Assembly: GCF_006547045.1 (NCBI RefSeq)
Contig: NZ_CP041242.1
Span: forward strand, 354,001 to 418,000
Reading direction: 5' to 3'
DNA: 64,000 nucleotides
From: Lysobacter alkalisoli
GTDB lineage: Bacteria; Pseudomonadota; Gammaproteobacteria; Xanthomonadales; Xanthomonadaceae
The notes under the pieces were generated by a model. That model saw nothing but the letters and a program-made list of their open reading frames with translations, had not been told where the DNA came from and did no database searches. Positions 45,708-53,494 of the stretch are shown here, one piece after another. Positions within the stretch are counted from its first letter, which is position 1, and each line of letters opens with the position of its first letter. The position numbers and the translations under genes were made by a program.

Positions 45708-46592
45708 TCATGCCTTGAACCTCTGTAATCGATGCCAGTTCAAGTAGGTAGGGTGCGGCCGCCATTCGGGGCTGTCCGGTAGCAGCAGCTTCCTTTCAGC
45801 CCGGATCAGTTTGTCCAGATCGTTCGGGACGCCGTGAGGCGACAGGAGAATGGTGTAATCGTCATCGAAGGAAAGCAGCCCGCGGTCGAACAGCCAATGC
45901 ACGGTACCGGTCAGCGCGATGCCGTTGCGGACCGTGTCCGGACCATCTTCCTCTACTGGACGGATATGAGCCGCCTGCACCTCGGGGCGGCCACCGCCAT
46001 TGATTAGCCGAAGGCCGGTGACGGCACAAGTGTTGCCATAGGCATTTCGCACATGACGACGGAATGCCGCGTCGCGGAACTTTCGGGACACGACCTGTTC
46101 GACGATGGGGCGCACGACGTACTCCGGAACCTCTTCGGCAACCCGGTTCGGACGCTCCCATGCCTCCAGTTGGGCCGATAGGCCCGCTTGCACAATCCGT
46201 GCGAACTCATCACGTGGGATCAGGCGGACAGAGCGGCCGAATGCGCCGCGATTGGTCGAGCCATCATCTTTTCGAAGCGCGGATTCGTAGTACTCGTCGC
46301 CTTCGCGGAAAGGGACAGGGTGATCGAACTCGAGGAAGTGCTTGAGGTGAGCGTAGTAGTGATCGGGACGCTTGCCGTCGGGCTCGATGCCGACGATTTG
46401 TGCGATTGCGAAGTACGCCTGCCGCCCTGTCGCACTGTTAGGCCCGCTTGTACGGCGCGGCTCGTAGTACAGGACGAAGTCGCCCTTGGCCTGTTCGACC
46501 TGGCGTAGGTAAGTCTTGGGAAAGTGGTACCACGCCTCGATGCGGTCATCGTAGGCAGAGCTTTCGGATGCGGTGAATATTGCGTTTGCCAT
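45708..46592 (-). CDS. HNH endonuclease with PUA/EVE-like N-terminal domain
   Basis: Nuclease of 294 residues. The C-terminal HNH domain is clear: CAVTGLRLINGG, VQAAHIRPVEEDGPDTVRNG and ALTGTVHWLFDRGLLSFDDD, with the three catalytic positions His-Asn-His. The N-terminus (about residues 15-105: WYHFPKTYLRQVEQAKGDF, AYFAIAQIVGIEPDG) resembles PUA/EVE-like readers of modified bases, which would make it a modification-sensing nuclease; that part is inference. Convergent with the ATPase operon, at the right end of the low-GC island. It could instead be the restriction partner of the methyltransferase. Confidence 0.82.
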   Translation of the reverse strand: MANAIFTASESSAYDDRIEAWYHFPKTYLRQVEQAKGDFVLYYEPRRTSGPNSATGRQAYFAIAQIVGIEPDGKRPDHYYAHLKHFLEFDHPVPFREGDEYYESALRKDDGSTNRGAFGRSVRLIPRDEFARIVQAGLSAQLEAWERPNRVAEEVPEYVVRPIVEQVVSRKFRDAAFRRHVRNAYGNTCAVTGLRLINGGGRPEVQAAHIRPVEEDGPDTVRNGIALTGTVHWLFDRGLLSFDDDYTILLSPHGVPNDLDKLIRAERKLLLPDSPEWRPHPTYLNWHRLQRFKA

Positions 46593-46713
46593 GACCCCCT
46601 CCCGTGCAGACCAGGCTACCAGGCTTGCTAATAGGTAAGCGACCCCGGCTCATCTGGCTGAGACGGCGAGGCGCATCTCTGGTTCTGAGACGGTCGCGAC
46701 GGATGCTGGTGGC

Positions 46714-47151
46714 ATGAACGAGATATCTGATGCCGCCGAAGGCGCGCTGGATCACGTGCCTCATGGTCGATTCGAAACGAACGGGCGCCACTGCGTCTTC
46801 GAATACATGTACCGCGACGCCGGCAACTGGAAGACGTACGGGGCGTTGCTGCTATCGGGCGATGCGGGTGATTCCCAGGAAGAGCTGCGGAAGTGCCTGG
46901 AGTGGGGTGATCTGTTTGTGGCCGAGCAGGTCGAGGTGCCTTCGCTGTGCGAGGAGCACTTCATGGCTACTGGTGAAGGTCCGTCGGATCTGGACCATGC
47001 CTATCACGAGTTCGTCGATCTACGGGTGGCCAACGACGAAGAGCTGGCGTCTATGCAGGTGACTGGGTCGCTTGCAGAGCTATTGGTACGCATGCAAACG
47101 GCAGCAGGACGCTGGGACGTGCGCCTGTCGCCGAATTGTTGCTGGGGATAA
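46714..47151 (+). CDS. hypothetical protein, 145 aa
   Basis: Unrecognised protein of 145 residues, acidic, with no membrane segment or signal. RHCVFEYMYRDAGNWKTYGA and FVAEQVEVPSLCEEHF are the most structured-looking parts; four cysteines are present, two of them at the C-terminal end (SPNCCWG). It lies divergently beside the HNH gene and may be the last gene of the island, or the first of the chromosomal side. Base composition is intermediate. Confidence 0.6.
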   Translation: MNEISDAAEGALDHVPHGRFETNGRHCVFEYMYRDAGNWKTYGALLLSGDAGDSQEELRKCLEWGDLFVAEQVEVPSLCEEHFMATGEGPSDLDHAYHEFVDLRVANDEELASMQVTGSLAELLVRMQTAAGRWDVRLSPNCCWG

Positions 47152-47157
47152 AGGCGC

Positions 47158-47517
47158 TCACTCGCAGCCGACGCCATCCCCGTCGCGATCCAGATGCCGC
47201 CCGTAGCCCGGATCGCCACGGCGCACCGGTGCTGCGCCTGCGGCACGGGCGGCGCTGCAGTTGGCGTAGTAGACCTGTCCGCTCTGGTTGCCGGTAAGCC
47301 GGTTCGCAGTGGGAGTCGGCGTGTTGCCTGCCGGCGGTTTTGGTGCGGCCGGGCTGCGATGGCAGTGGTAACCGCCGTTCTTGCGGTCGTTGTGGCAGCC
47401 TTGGGCGTTGAGCCCGCCGCCATGTGCGGCTGCGGCATGCGGCCATGCGAGCTGGCTTGCGATGATCAGGATGCCTGCCCAGGCGCTCACCGTTGTGACG
47501 CATCGAATCGTCTTCAT
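47158..47517 (-). CDS. secreted protein with YHYH-like and excalibur calcium-binding motifs
   Basis: Secreted protein of 119 residues. Signal peptide MKTIRCVTTVSAWAGILII ends near AAAAHG. The mature start GGLNAQGCHNDRKNGGYHCH is a Cys/His-rich YHYH-type motif seen in small secreted proteins. A Pro/Thr-rich linker leads to an excalibur domain, YANCSAARAAGAAP then DPGYGRHLDRDGDGVGCE, with the DxDxDG calcium loop and conserved Cys pair. It is probably a periplasmic or surface calcium-binding protein. It lies divergently from a toxin-antitoxin pair. Confidence 0.82.
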   Translation of the reverse strand: MKTIRCVTTVSAWAGILIIASQLAWPHAAAAHGGGLNAQGCHNDRKNGGYHCHRSPAAPKPPAGNTPTPTANRLTGNQSGQVYYANCSAARAAGAAPVRRGDPGYGRHLDRDGDGVGCE

Positions 47518-47694
47518 CGGACACCCCCCATGCCCTGATACGACGGGCCGACGGTAGCACCCGGTGGGTGCTGAAGAGTGAATGGGCGAGGGCGTCCGCG
47601 CTGATCCGGCGTGCAGGGCGGTCATTCCTTGCGGATGGCCTGGAAAAGGGAAAAAGGGGTATATTGGCCTCACCCTCAAGGCGCTGGAGTGACC

Positions 47695-48051
47695 ATGGCC
47701 CTGATCCAGAAACTCGATGCGATCGAAGACCTGCCCCGCACGCCGGCCTCCGACGTGAAGAAGCTCGGCTGGCGTGGCGTGATGAAGGTTGTCGGCCGCG
47801 AGGGCCGGGTGGTGGTGACCAACCACAGCGAGCCCGAGGCCGTCATCCTCTCGATCGAGGATTACGGCGCCATCGTGCGTGCCCTGCATGAAGCCGGCGC
47901 CAGCAGTGATGCGGTGCTGGAGACGCTCCGCCAGCGCTTCGACGAGCGCCTGGCGTCGCTGCAGGCGGACGATGCCGCCGGCCGCCTGCGTTCGGTGATG
48001 GACGCGCCGGCCAGGCTCGGCGGCAAGGTCAAGGCCGGGGCGGGGCATTGA
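47695..48051 (+). CDS. Phd/YefM-type antitoxin
   Basis: Antitoxin of 118 residues. VKKLGWRGVMKVVGREGRVV and VTNHSEPEAVILSIEDYGAI give the Phd/YefM fold that binds DNA and toxin. The C-terminal third (RQRFDERLASLQADD) is helical and would wrap the toxin. Its stop overlaps the toxin start (TTGA), the usual coupling. A TATATT -10-like element lies at 47660. The ATG after CTGGAGTGACC is chosen; the open frame extends 84 bp upstream without family sequence. Autorepression of the operon is expected for the family. Confidence 0.85.
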   Translation: MALIQKLDAIEDLPRTPASDVKKLGWRGVMKVVGREGRVVVTNHSEPEAVILSIEDYGAIVRALHEAGASSDAVLETLRQRFDERLASLQADDAAGRLRSVMDAPARLGGKVKAGAGH

Positions 48052-48686
48052 CGGCGCGCCCCGTTCTCTTTGTCCTCGCCGGGGTGAACGGTGCGGGCAA
48101 GAGTTCGGTCGGCGGTCATCTGTTGCAGGCGGCGGGGCTGGCCTGGTTCAACCCCGACACCTTTGCGCGCGAGCTGCGTGCCGAAACCGGCTGCGACCCG
48201 GTCGAGGCCAATGCGGTCGCATGGCAGGAGGGCATGCGCCGTCTGGATGAGGCGGTCGCGAATGGCACCCACCATGCCTTCGAGACCACGCTGGGCGGCC
48301 GCACCGTTCCGGCCAGGATCAAGGCGGCCGCCAGTACGCACGACGTGCTCATGTGGTTCTGCGGCCTGTCTTCGCCGGAGCTGCACCTGGCCCGTGTGAA
48401 GGCCCGGGTGGCGGTGGGCGGGCACGACATCCCCGAGGCCAAGGTCCGCGAGCGTTATCCGGCGGCGCTGCAGAACCTGATTGCGCTCATGCCCTGTCTG
48501 GCGCACCTGCGGGTGTATGACAACAGCGTCGAGGCCGGCGCCGGGCAGGCGATACCGGACCCCGTGCTGGTTGCGGAAATGAAGTCGGGCAAGCTCGTCT
48601 GGCCTGCCGACCTGCAATCGCTCGGCAACACGCCGGACTGGGCCAAGCCGCTGGTGGAAGCGGCGCTTTCGATGAGCCTGCGCTAG
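48048..48686 (+). CDS. zeta toxin family kinase
   Basis: Zeta-type toxin of 212 residues that phosphorylates UDP-N-acetylglucosamine-type peptidoglycan precursors with ATP. Walker A is AGVNGAGKSSVGG at residues 10-22; WFNPDTFARELR and THHAFETTLGGRT form the substrate site; ARVKARVAVGGHDIPEAKVR is the Arg-rich lid. The start is TTG overlapping the antitoxin stop. Unlike classical epsilon-zeta systems, the antitoxin here is of Phd type. A UDP-GlcNAc target is known for other zeta toxins, not tested here. Confidence 0.85.
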   Translation: MTARPVLFVLAGVNGAGKSSVGGHLLQAAGLAWFNPDTFARELRAETGCDPVEANAVAWQEGMRRLDEAVANGTHHAFETTLGGRTVPARIKAAASTHDVLMWFCGLSSPELHLARVKARVAVGGHDIPEAKVRERYPAALQNLIALMPCLAHLRVYDNSVEAGAGQAIPDPVLVAEMKSGKLVWPADLQSLGNTPDWAKPLVEAALSMSLR

Positions 48687-48791
48687 GCGCCGGGTCTGCG
48701 CGCGACGCCAGGAGCATGTCCGCCGCGGCTTCGCGGACGGCATGTGGGTTAGTCTTTCCGCACTTTCACCTGTGGCCCAAGGACCTTGCGC

Positions 48792-49181
48792 ATGGATGTT
48801 TTCGTCACCCAGTTCCTGACCCTGCTGGGCTACCAGCTGCCCGAACTGCTGGCCTGCATCGCCGGCATGGCGATGTTGTTGATATGGACGTCCACGGGGC
48901 CGGGTCGCGCACTGGCGATCAGCGGCATGGCGGTGTTGCTGGGCTCGGCGGTGCTGAGGCTGCTCCTGAGCGTGACCCAGACGTGGCTGATCTACGACGC
49001 CCAGAATGCCTACGAAAGCGTGAGCGGGATGCTCGCCGTGTTCGGTGCGGCGAGCATGTTGCTGGCCGTGGCGTCGGCGGCCGGACTGGTCCTGCTGGCA
49101 TGGGGTGCCAGCAAGGCCATGCGGGCCGCGTCACGCGATCGTGTGGCCGCGCCGGCCTATCCCGCCGACGAGCCGTCGTAA
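48792..49181 (+). CDS. small integral membrane protein, hypothetical
   Basis: Protein of 129 residues with three predicted membrane helices (LLACIAGMAMLLIW, ISGMAVLLGSAVLRLLLS, MLAVFGAASMLLAVASAAG). The start is the ATG eight bp after AAGGA. No domain or catalytic motif is recognised. It follows the toxin-antitoxin pair by 105 bp and is probably independent of it. Confidence 0.6.
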   Translation: MDVFVTQFLTLLGYQLPELLACIAGMAMLLIWTSTGPGRALAISGMAVLLGSAVLRLLLSVTQTWLIYDAQNAYESVSGMLAVFGAASMLLAVASAAGLVLLAWGASKAMRAASRDRVAAPAYPADEPS

Positions 49182-49349
49182 GGGCGGCCGTAGCTGGGAA
49201 GTCCAGATTGGGTTGCGCCGCGGGCTGACGCTACACGCCGTTCGTCGGTGCGGCGTGCCAGGGTGGCCGGGGGTGTATCGGACCTGCGTTGATGCCGAAT
49301 ACCGGGCATGAGGGGGGTGTTCGTGTCTTCACTCAACGAGGATCTTCCC

Positions 49350-49838
49350 ATGGCCACAAGCACATCGCTGTCGGCCGCGCTGGTATTGGCGGCCATGATC
49401 TACGGACCTGCCGCGCTGGCAGGTGGAGATGCCAGGGGTAACGCCGATCTCCGCGACCTGCGCCTGGCGACCGCGGCGTTCCATTCGCTGCAGACGGCCA
49501 ACGACGCCGGCTGGGACGTGCAACTCACCGAGTGTCTGTCCTCGCCCGAAGGCGGGATGGGCTACCACTACGGCAACGGCGACCTGCTGTTCGACGACGG
49601 GGTCGATGCGTTGCGCCCCGAAGTGCTGGTCTACGCGCCGTCCGCCAACGGTGGCAAGCGGCTGGTGGCGGTGGAATACATCGTGTTCACCGAGTTGCAG
49701 CCCAATCCGCCGACGCTGTTCGGCCAGGAGTTCCACCTCAACCCCGGCATCGACGCCTGGGTGCTGCACGTGTGGCTGTGGCAGGGCAACCCGAGTGGCC
49801 TGTTCGCGGACTGGAACCCGGCGGTACGTTGCGATTGA
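49350..49838 (+). CDS. secreted hypothetical protein, 162 aa
   Basis: Protein of 162 residues with signal peptide MATSTSLSAALVLAAMIYGP and cleavage near ALAGG. The mature part begins GDARGNADLRDLRLATAAFH and contains VLVYAPSANGGKRLVAVEYI and FHLNPGIDAWVLHVWLWQGN, ending WNPAVRCD. Two cysteines may form a disulfide. No domain is recognised by eye; such proteins are common, uncharacterised periplasmic proteins in this lineage. GAGGA 6 bp before ATG supports the start; an upstream extension does not add a better signal. Confidence 0.68.
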   Translation: MATSTSLSAALVLAAMIYGPAALAGGDARGNADLRDLRLATAAFHSLQTANDAGWDVQLTECLSSPEGGMGYHYGNGDLLFDDGVDALRPEVLVYAPSANGGKRLVAVEYIVFTELQPNPPTLFGQEFHLNPGIDAWVLHVWLWQGNPSGLFADWNPAVRCD

Positions 49839-49884
49839 AGTTGCGATCGAAGATGTAGTGCACGGCATGAAAGGGGCGGCAAAG

Positions 49885-49909
49885 GGACGGCGCCATTGCA
49901 GCGCCGTCC
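49885..49909. terminator. hairpin between convergent genes
   Basis: Perfect 9-bp stem GGACGGCGC-cattgca-GCGCCGTCC between the converging 49838 and 49930 gene ends. It lacks a T-run, so it may be a rho-dependent or mRNA-end hairpin. Confidence 0.5.
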
Positions 49910-49929
49910 TTGCGTGTGCGTGCCGCCGT

Positions 49930-50199
49930 TCAGGCGCCCGAAATCCCCAACGTGCTCGACCCCTCGCCGACATCGGTAAGTGTGCCGAGGCGATGCGACT
50001 CGGCGGCACGCTGCAGCGCGAGATCGATCTGCTCGCGGCGCGGGTTGGCCTCCCAACGGGGCACCTTGAAGACGTTGGCGCGTGGGTACTGGCGGATGAC
50101 GCCGGCGTCGCGGAGCCACTGCCAGTCGCCGGGCATCAGCTCCTCGCGCATGGCGAACGCGCGTGCGGTGGCGTAGTTGTGCGAGTAGATCAGGTTCAT
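49930..50199 (-). CDS. hypothetical protein, 89 aa
   Basis: Unrecognised small protein. The start MNLIYSHNYATARAFAMREE is chosen over an ATG 36 bp upstream. RDAGVIRQYPRANVFKVPRW and REQIDLALQRAAE are the best-structured segments; overall helical and basic. No signal peptide. It lies beside, and reads away from, the SoxR-type promoter of the arylamine N-acetyltransferase, with a gap of about 300 bp that otherwise holds only a short chance ORF. Confidence 0.5.
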   Translation of the reverse strand: MNLIYSHNYATARAFAMREELMPGDWQWLRDAGVIRQYPRANVFKVPRWEANPRREQIDLALQRAAESHRLGTLTDVGEGSSTLGISGA

Positions 50200-50447
50200 G
50201 GTGCGCGCCGAATCGCCGGGGGATATGGGAACCAACGCTTCGGCCAGGCGCGTCCGGCCAGCGGTGAGCCTTCAGCCTTCGCGTGGAGCGGCTCGGTGCG
50301 AACCGGCTCGGCCGTGGTACGCCAGCAACGCGACCAATGCACTCGCTGAACTTCGGGATGGCGGCACCGTGGCGGCGAACGGTGGTGCCGGAACGGCTGG
50401 ACTGCAGGGCCGCACCACACTGTTCCATTGGCGATGCCGTCGCTTCC

Positions 50448-50478
50448 TTGACCTCAACCGGACTTGAGGCCGTAGCGT
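50448..50478 (+). promoter_or_regulatory. SoxR-type promoter with 19-bp spacer upstream of the NAT gene
   Basis: TTGACC (-35, 50448-50453), then 19 bp, then TAGCGT (-10, 50473-50478). Within it lies the 18-bp operator CCTCAACCGGACTTGAGG (50452-50469), matching the SoxR box CCTCAAGTTAACTTGAGG in both outer arms. An over-long spacer with an internal dyad is the hallmark of MerR-family activation. The match with SoxR is inference from consensus. Confidence 0.75.
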
Positions 50479-50508
50479 GTCGCCCATCCCAACCATAGGA
50501 GTGCCGCG

Positions 50509-51366
50509 ATGGCACCGCTCAAGGACCTCGACCTCTACCTGCAACGCCTGGGCTTGCAGGCGCCGCCACCGCCGACGCTGGACACGCTGCGCGAACTGCA
50601 GCGCCGACACAGTGCGGCCTTCACCTTCGAGACGATCTCCACACTGCTGCATGCTCCGGTGCCGGTCGACCTGCCGTCGCTGGAGCGCAAGCTGCTGCAC
50701 GACGGCCGCGGCGGCTACTGCTTCGAACTCAACCGCCTGTTCCTGGCCCTGCTGCAGCGGCTCGGCTTCGACGCCCGCGCGCTGACCGGGCGGGTGATGA
50801 TCGATGGCGACGAAGGCACGGTGAACGCGCGCACCCACCTGCTGGTGCTGGTGACAATCGATGGCGTGCGTTACACCGCCGATGTCGGCTTCGGCGGCAT
50901 GGTGCCGACCGGCCCGCTGCGGCTGGACACCGACGCGGTGCAGTCCACCCCGCACGAGCCGTACCGGCTGGTCGAGCGCGACGGCCAGTACCTGCTGCGC
51001 GCGCAGGTGGCGGGCGAGTGGCGTGGGATGTACGAATTCGACCTGCAGCCGCAGCAGGAGATCGACCTCGAGGTCGGCAGCTGGTACGTCTCCACCCATC
51101 CCGACTCGCCGTTCCTGGGCCAGTTGCGGGTGGCCCGCACCGGCCCCGGCATCCGCAAGACCCTGCGCAACGGCAGCTTCGCGATCCATCGCCTTGGCGC
51201 CGAGAGCCAGCGCCGTGAACTGCCGGATGCCGATGCCGTGATGCAGGTGCTGCGTGATGAGTTCGAGCTGCGCCTGCCGCCAGGCCCCGCGCTGCGCGAG
51301 GCGCTGGAGGCGCGACTGGCGGCGGATGCGGCGTCTGCGGAGCGCGCCGGGCGGGCGGAGAAGTAG
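50509..51366 (+). CDS. arylamine N-acetyltransferase
   Basis: Arylamine/arylhydrazine N-acetyltransferase of 285 residues. It transfers acetyl from acetyl-CoA to aromatic amines or hydroxylamines. The Cys-His-Asp triad is visible: RGGYCFELN (Cys), NARTHLLVLV (His) and TADVGFGG (Asp). LERKLLHDGRGG before the Cys is also diagnostic. The ATG has AGGAG upstream. The promoter is a SoxR-type, overlong-spacer element, suggesting induction by redox-cycling or phenazine-like compounds. No other xenobiotic genes are adjacent. Confidence 0.92.
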   Translation: MAPLKDLDLYLQRLGLQAPPPPTLDTLRELQRRHSAAFTFETISTLLHAPVPVDLPSLERKLLHDGRGGYCFELNRLFLALLQRLGFDARALTGRVMIDGDEGTVNARTHLLVLVTIDGVRYTADVGFGGMVPTGPLRLDTDAVQSTPHEPYRLVERDGQYLLRAQVAGEWRGMYEFDLQPQQEIDLEVGSWYVSTHPDSPFLGQLRVARTGPGIRKTLRNGSFAIHRLGAESQRRELPDADAVMQVLRDEFELRLPPGPALREALEARLAADAASAERAGRAEK

Positions 51367-51437
51367 GTCGACAGATCTTGTTGAGCCCGACAAGAGTTGA
51401 GCCCGACAAGAGCGCCGTCATCGCGGCGGCGCATGGC

Positions 51438-51515
51438 CGCCCCGAGGCGAAGCCGCACCCGGGGAATGTGCGGCGGCAGCTCCGATCCCGGGTGCGCTCC
51501 GCTTACCCGGGCTAC
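51438..51515. repeat. CCCGGGT-family repeat, copy 4 (interrupted arms)
   Basis: Left: GCCCCGAGGCGAAGCCGCACC then GGGG. Right: CCCGGGTGCGCTCCGCTTACC then CGGGCTAC. The two halves are separated by about 22 bp. It lies between the NAT and alanine dehydrogenase gene ends (convergent). Confidence 0.75.
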
Positions 51516-51571
51516 GAACAGGAGTCGCGTGCCGGACGGGTGAGGAAGCAGGTAGCTGGCTACCGTGCAGA

Positions 51572-51600
51572 CAAAAAAGAATGGCGCCATCGTGGCGCCG
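51572..51600 (-). terminator. rho-independent terminator of ald
   Basis: On the minus strand the stem GGCGCCA-CGA-TGGCGCC is followed by ATTCTTTTTT. It lies 29 bp after the ald stop codon. Confidence 0.85.
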
Positions 51601-51628
51601 TTCCTTCGTTTCTGGCGATGTGCGCGGC

Positions 51629-52747
<1,119 letters not shown>

Positions 52748-52834
52748 GGCGATGTTCTCTGGCTGGGTTGGGCGCCGGCGGTGCCGACGGGTCAAACGCG
52801 AATTATGGGCGAAGGATCGCGCACTTTGTCGCCA

Positions 52835-52847
52835 ATTTCATTGAAAT
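52835..52847. promoter_or_regulatory. palindrome in the ald/lrp intergenic region
   Basis: ATTTCA-T-TGAAAT, a perfect 6-bp inverted repeat in the AT-rich gap between the divergent ald and lrp-type genes. It is a candidate Lrp-family operator shared by both promoters. Confidence 0.55.
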
Positions 52848-52901
52848 GAACGGTTGTTTGTCGCATTGTTGACGTGTGTTCAACGCAATCAGCCGCACGA
52901 A

Positions 52902-53387
52902 ATGCGAACAAAAAAGCGGGCCGGTGAACCGGACATCGACGAGCGCGATCGCGCGATCCTGCGCCTGCTGCAGGAGGACGGCCGGCTGACCAACATCGAG
53001 CTGTCGCAGCGGATCAACCTGTCGCCTTCGGCCTGCCTGCGCCGGGTCAAGCTGCTGGAAGAGCGCGGCCTGATCGCGCGCTACGTGATGCTGCTCGACG
53101 AGGAACAGGCTGGCCTGCCGGGCACCGCCTTCGTGCTGGTCACCCTCGACCAGCAGGGGCGCGCCGCGCTGGACGCGTTCGAGGACGAGATCCAGCAGCA
53201 TCCGGAGGTCACCGAGTGCTGCCTGCTGGCCGGCACCGCCGATTACATGGTCCGCGTCGCCTATGCCGATGCCGCGGATTTCGAGCGCATCCACACCGAG
53301 ATCCTCACCCAGCTCCCCGGCGTGGTGCGGGTGCAGTCGACGCTGGCGCTGCGCACGGTGAAGAAGACCACCGCGCTGCCGGTGTGA
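52902..53387 (+). CDS. Lrp/AsnC family transcriptional regulator
   Basis: Regulator of 161 residues. The HTH (DIDERDRAILRLLQEDGRLT then LSPSACLRRVKLLEERGLI) is typical of Lrp/AsnC; the ligand-binding RAM domain follows (FVLVTLDQQGR, VTECCLLAGTADYMVRV, GVVRVQSTLALRTVKKTTAL). The start at MRTKKRAGE is preferred over an upstream ATG without family sequence. Divergent to alanine dehydrogenase, so it is probably an alanine-sensing activator of ald (AldR/Lrp type). Confidence 0.9.
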   Translation: MRTKKRAGEPDIDERDRAILRLLQEDGRLTNIELSQRINLSPSACLRRVKLLEERGLIARYVMLLDEEQAGLPGTAFVLVTLDQQGRAALDAFEDEIQQHPEVTECCLLAGTADYMVRVAYADAADFERIHTEILTQLPGVVRVQSTLALRTVKKTTALPV

Positions 53388-53494
53388 GAACTGGAGCCCG
53401 TCCGCGCGCGACCAGAGCGCCCCGCCCGATACGGCCATACGCCAATTGCTTTCGACTCCCTACAATCGGCGCCTTTGAGTGGACAAGGGTCGTC

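Larger units (their letters stand above)
40910..46713. other. low-GC genomic island with DNA methyltransferase, Vsr, GHKL ATPase, partner and HNH endonuclease
   Basis: Five genes with A/T-richer codons than the surroundings and all DNA-directed or of unknown defence-like type. The absence of ordinary housekeeping genes and the abrupt composition shift on both sides indicate horizontal acquisition. No mobility gene is visible, so the transfer mechanism is not known. Edges are approximate. Confidence 0.7.

Noticed and set aside
45403-45765. 120-codon minus-strand frame between the partner and HNH genes
   Set aside because: It overlaps the 3' ends of both neighbours and has no recognisable features.
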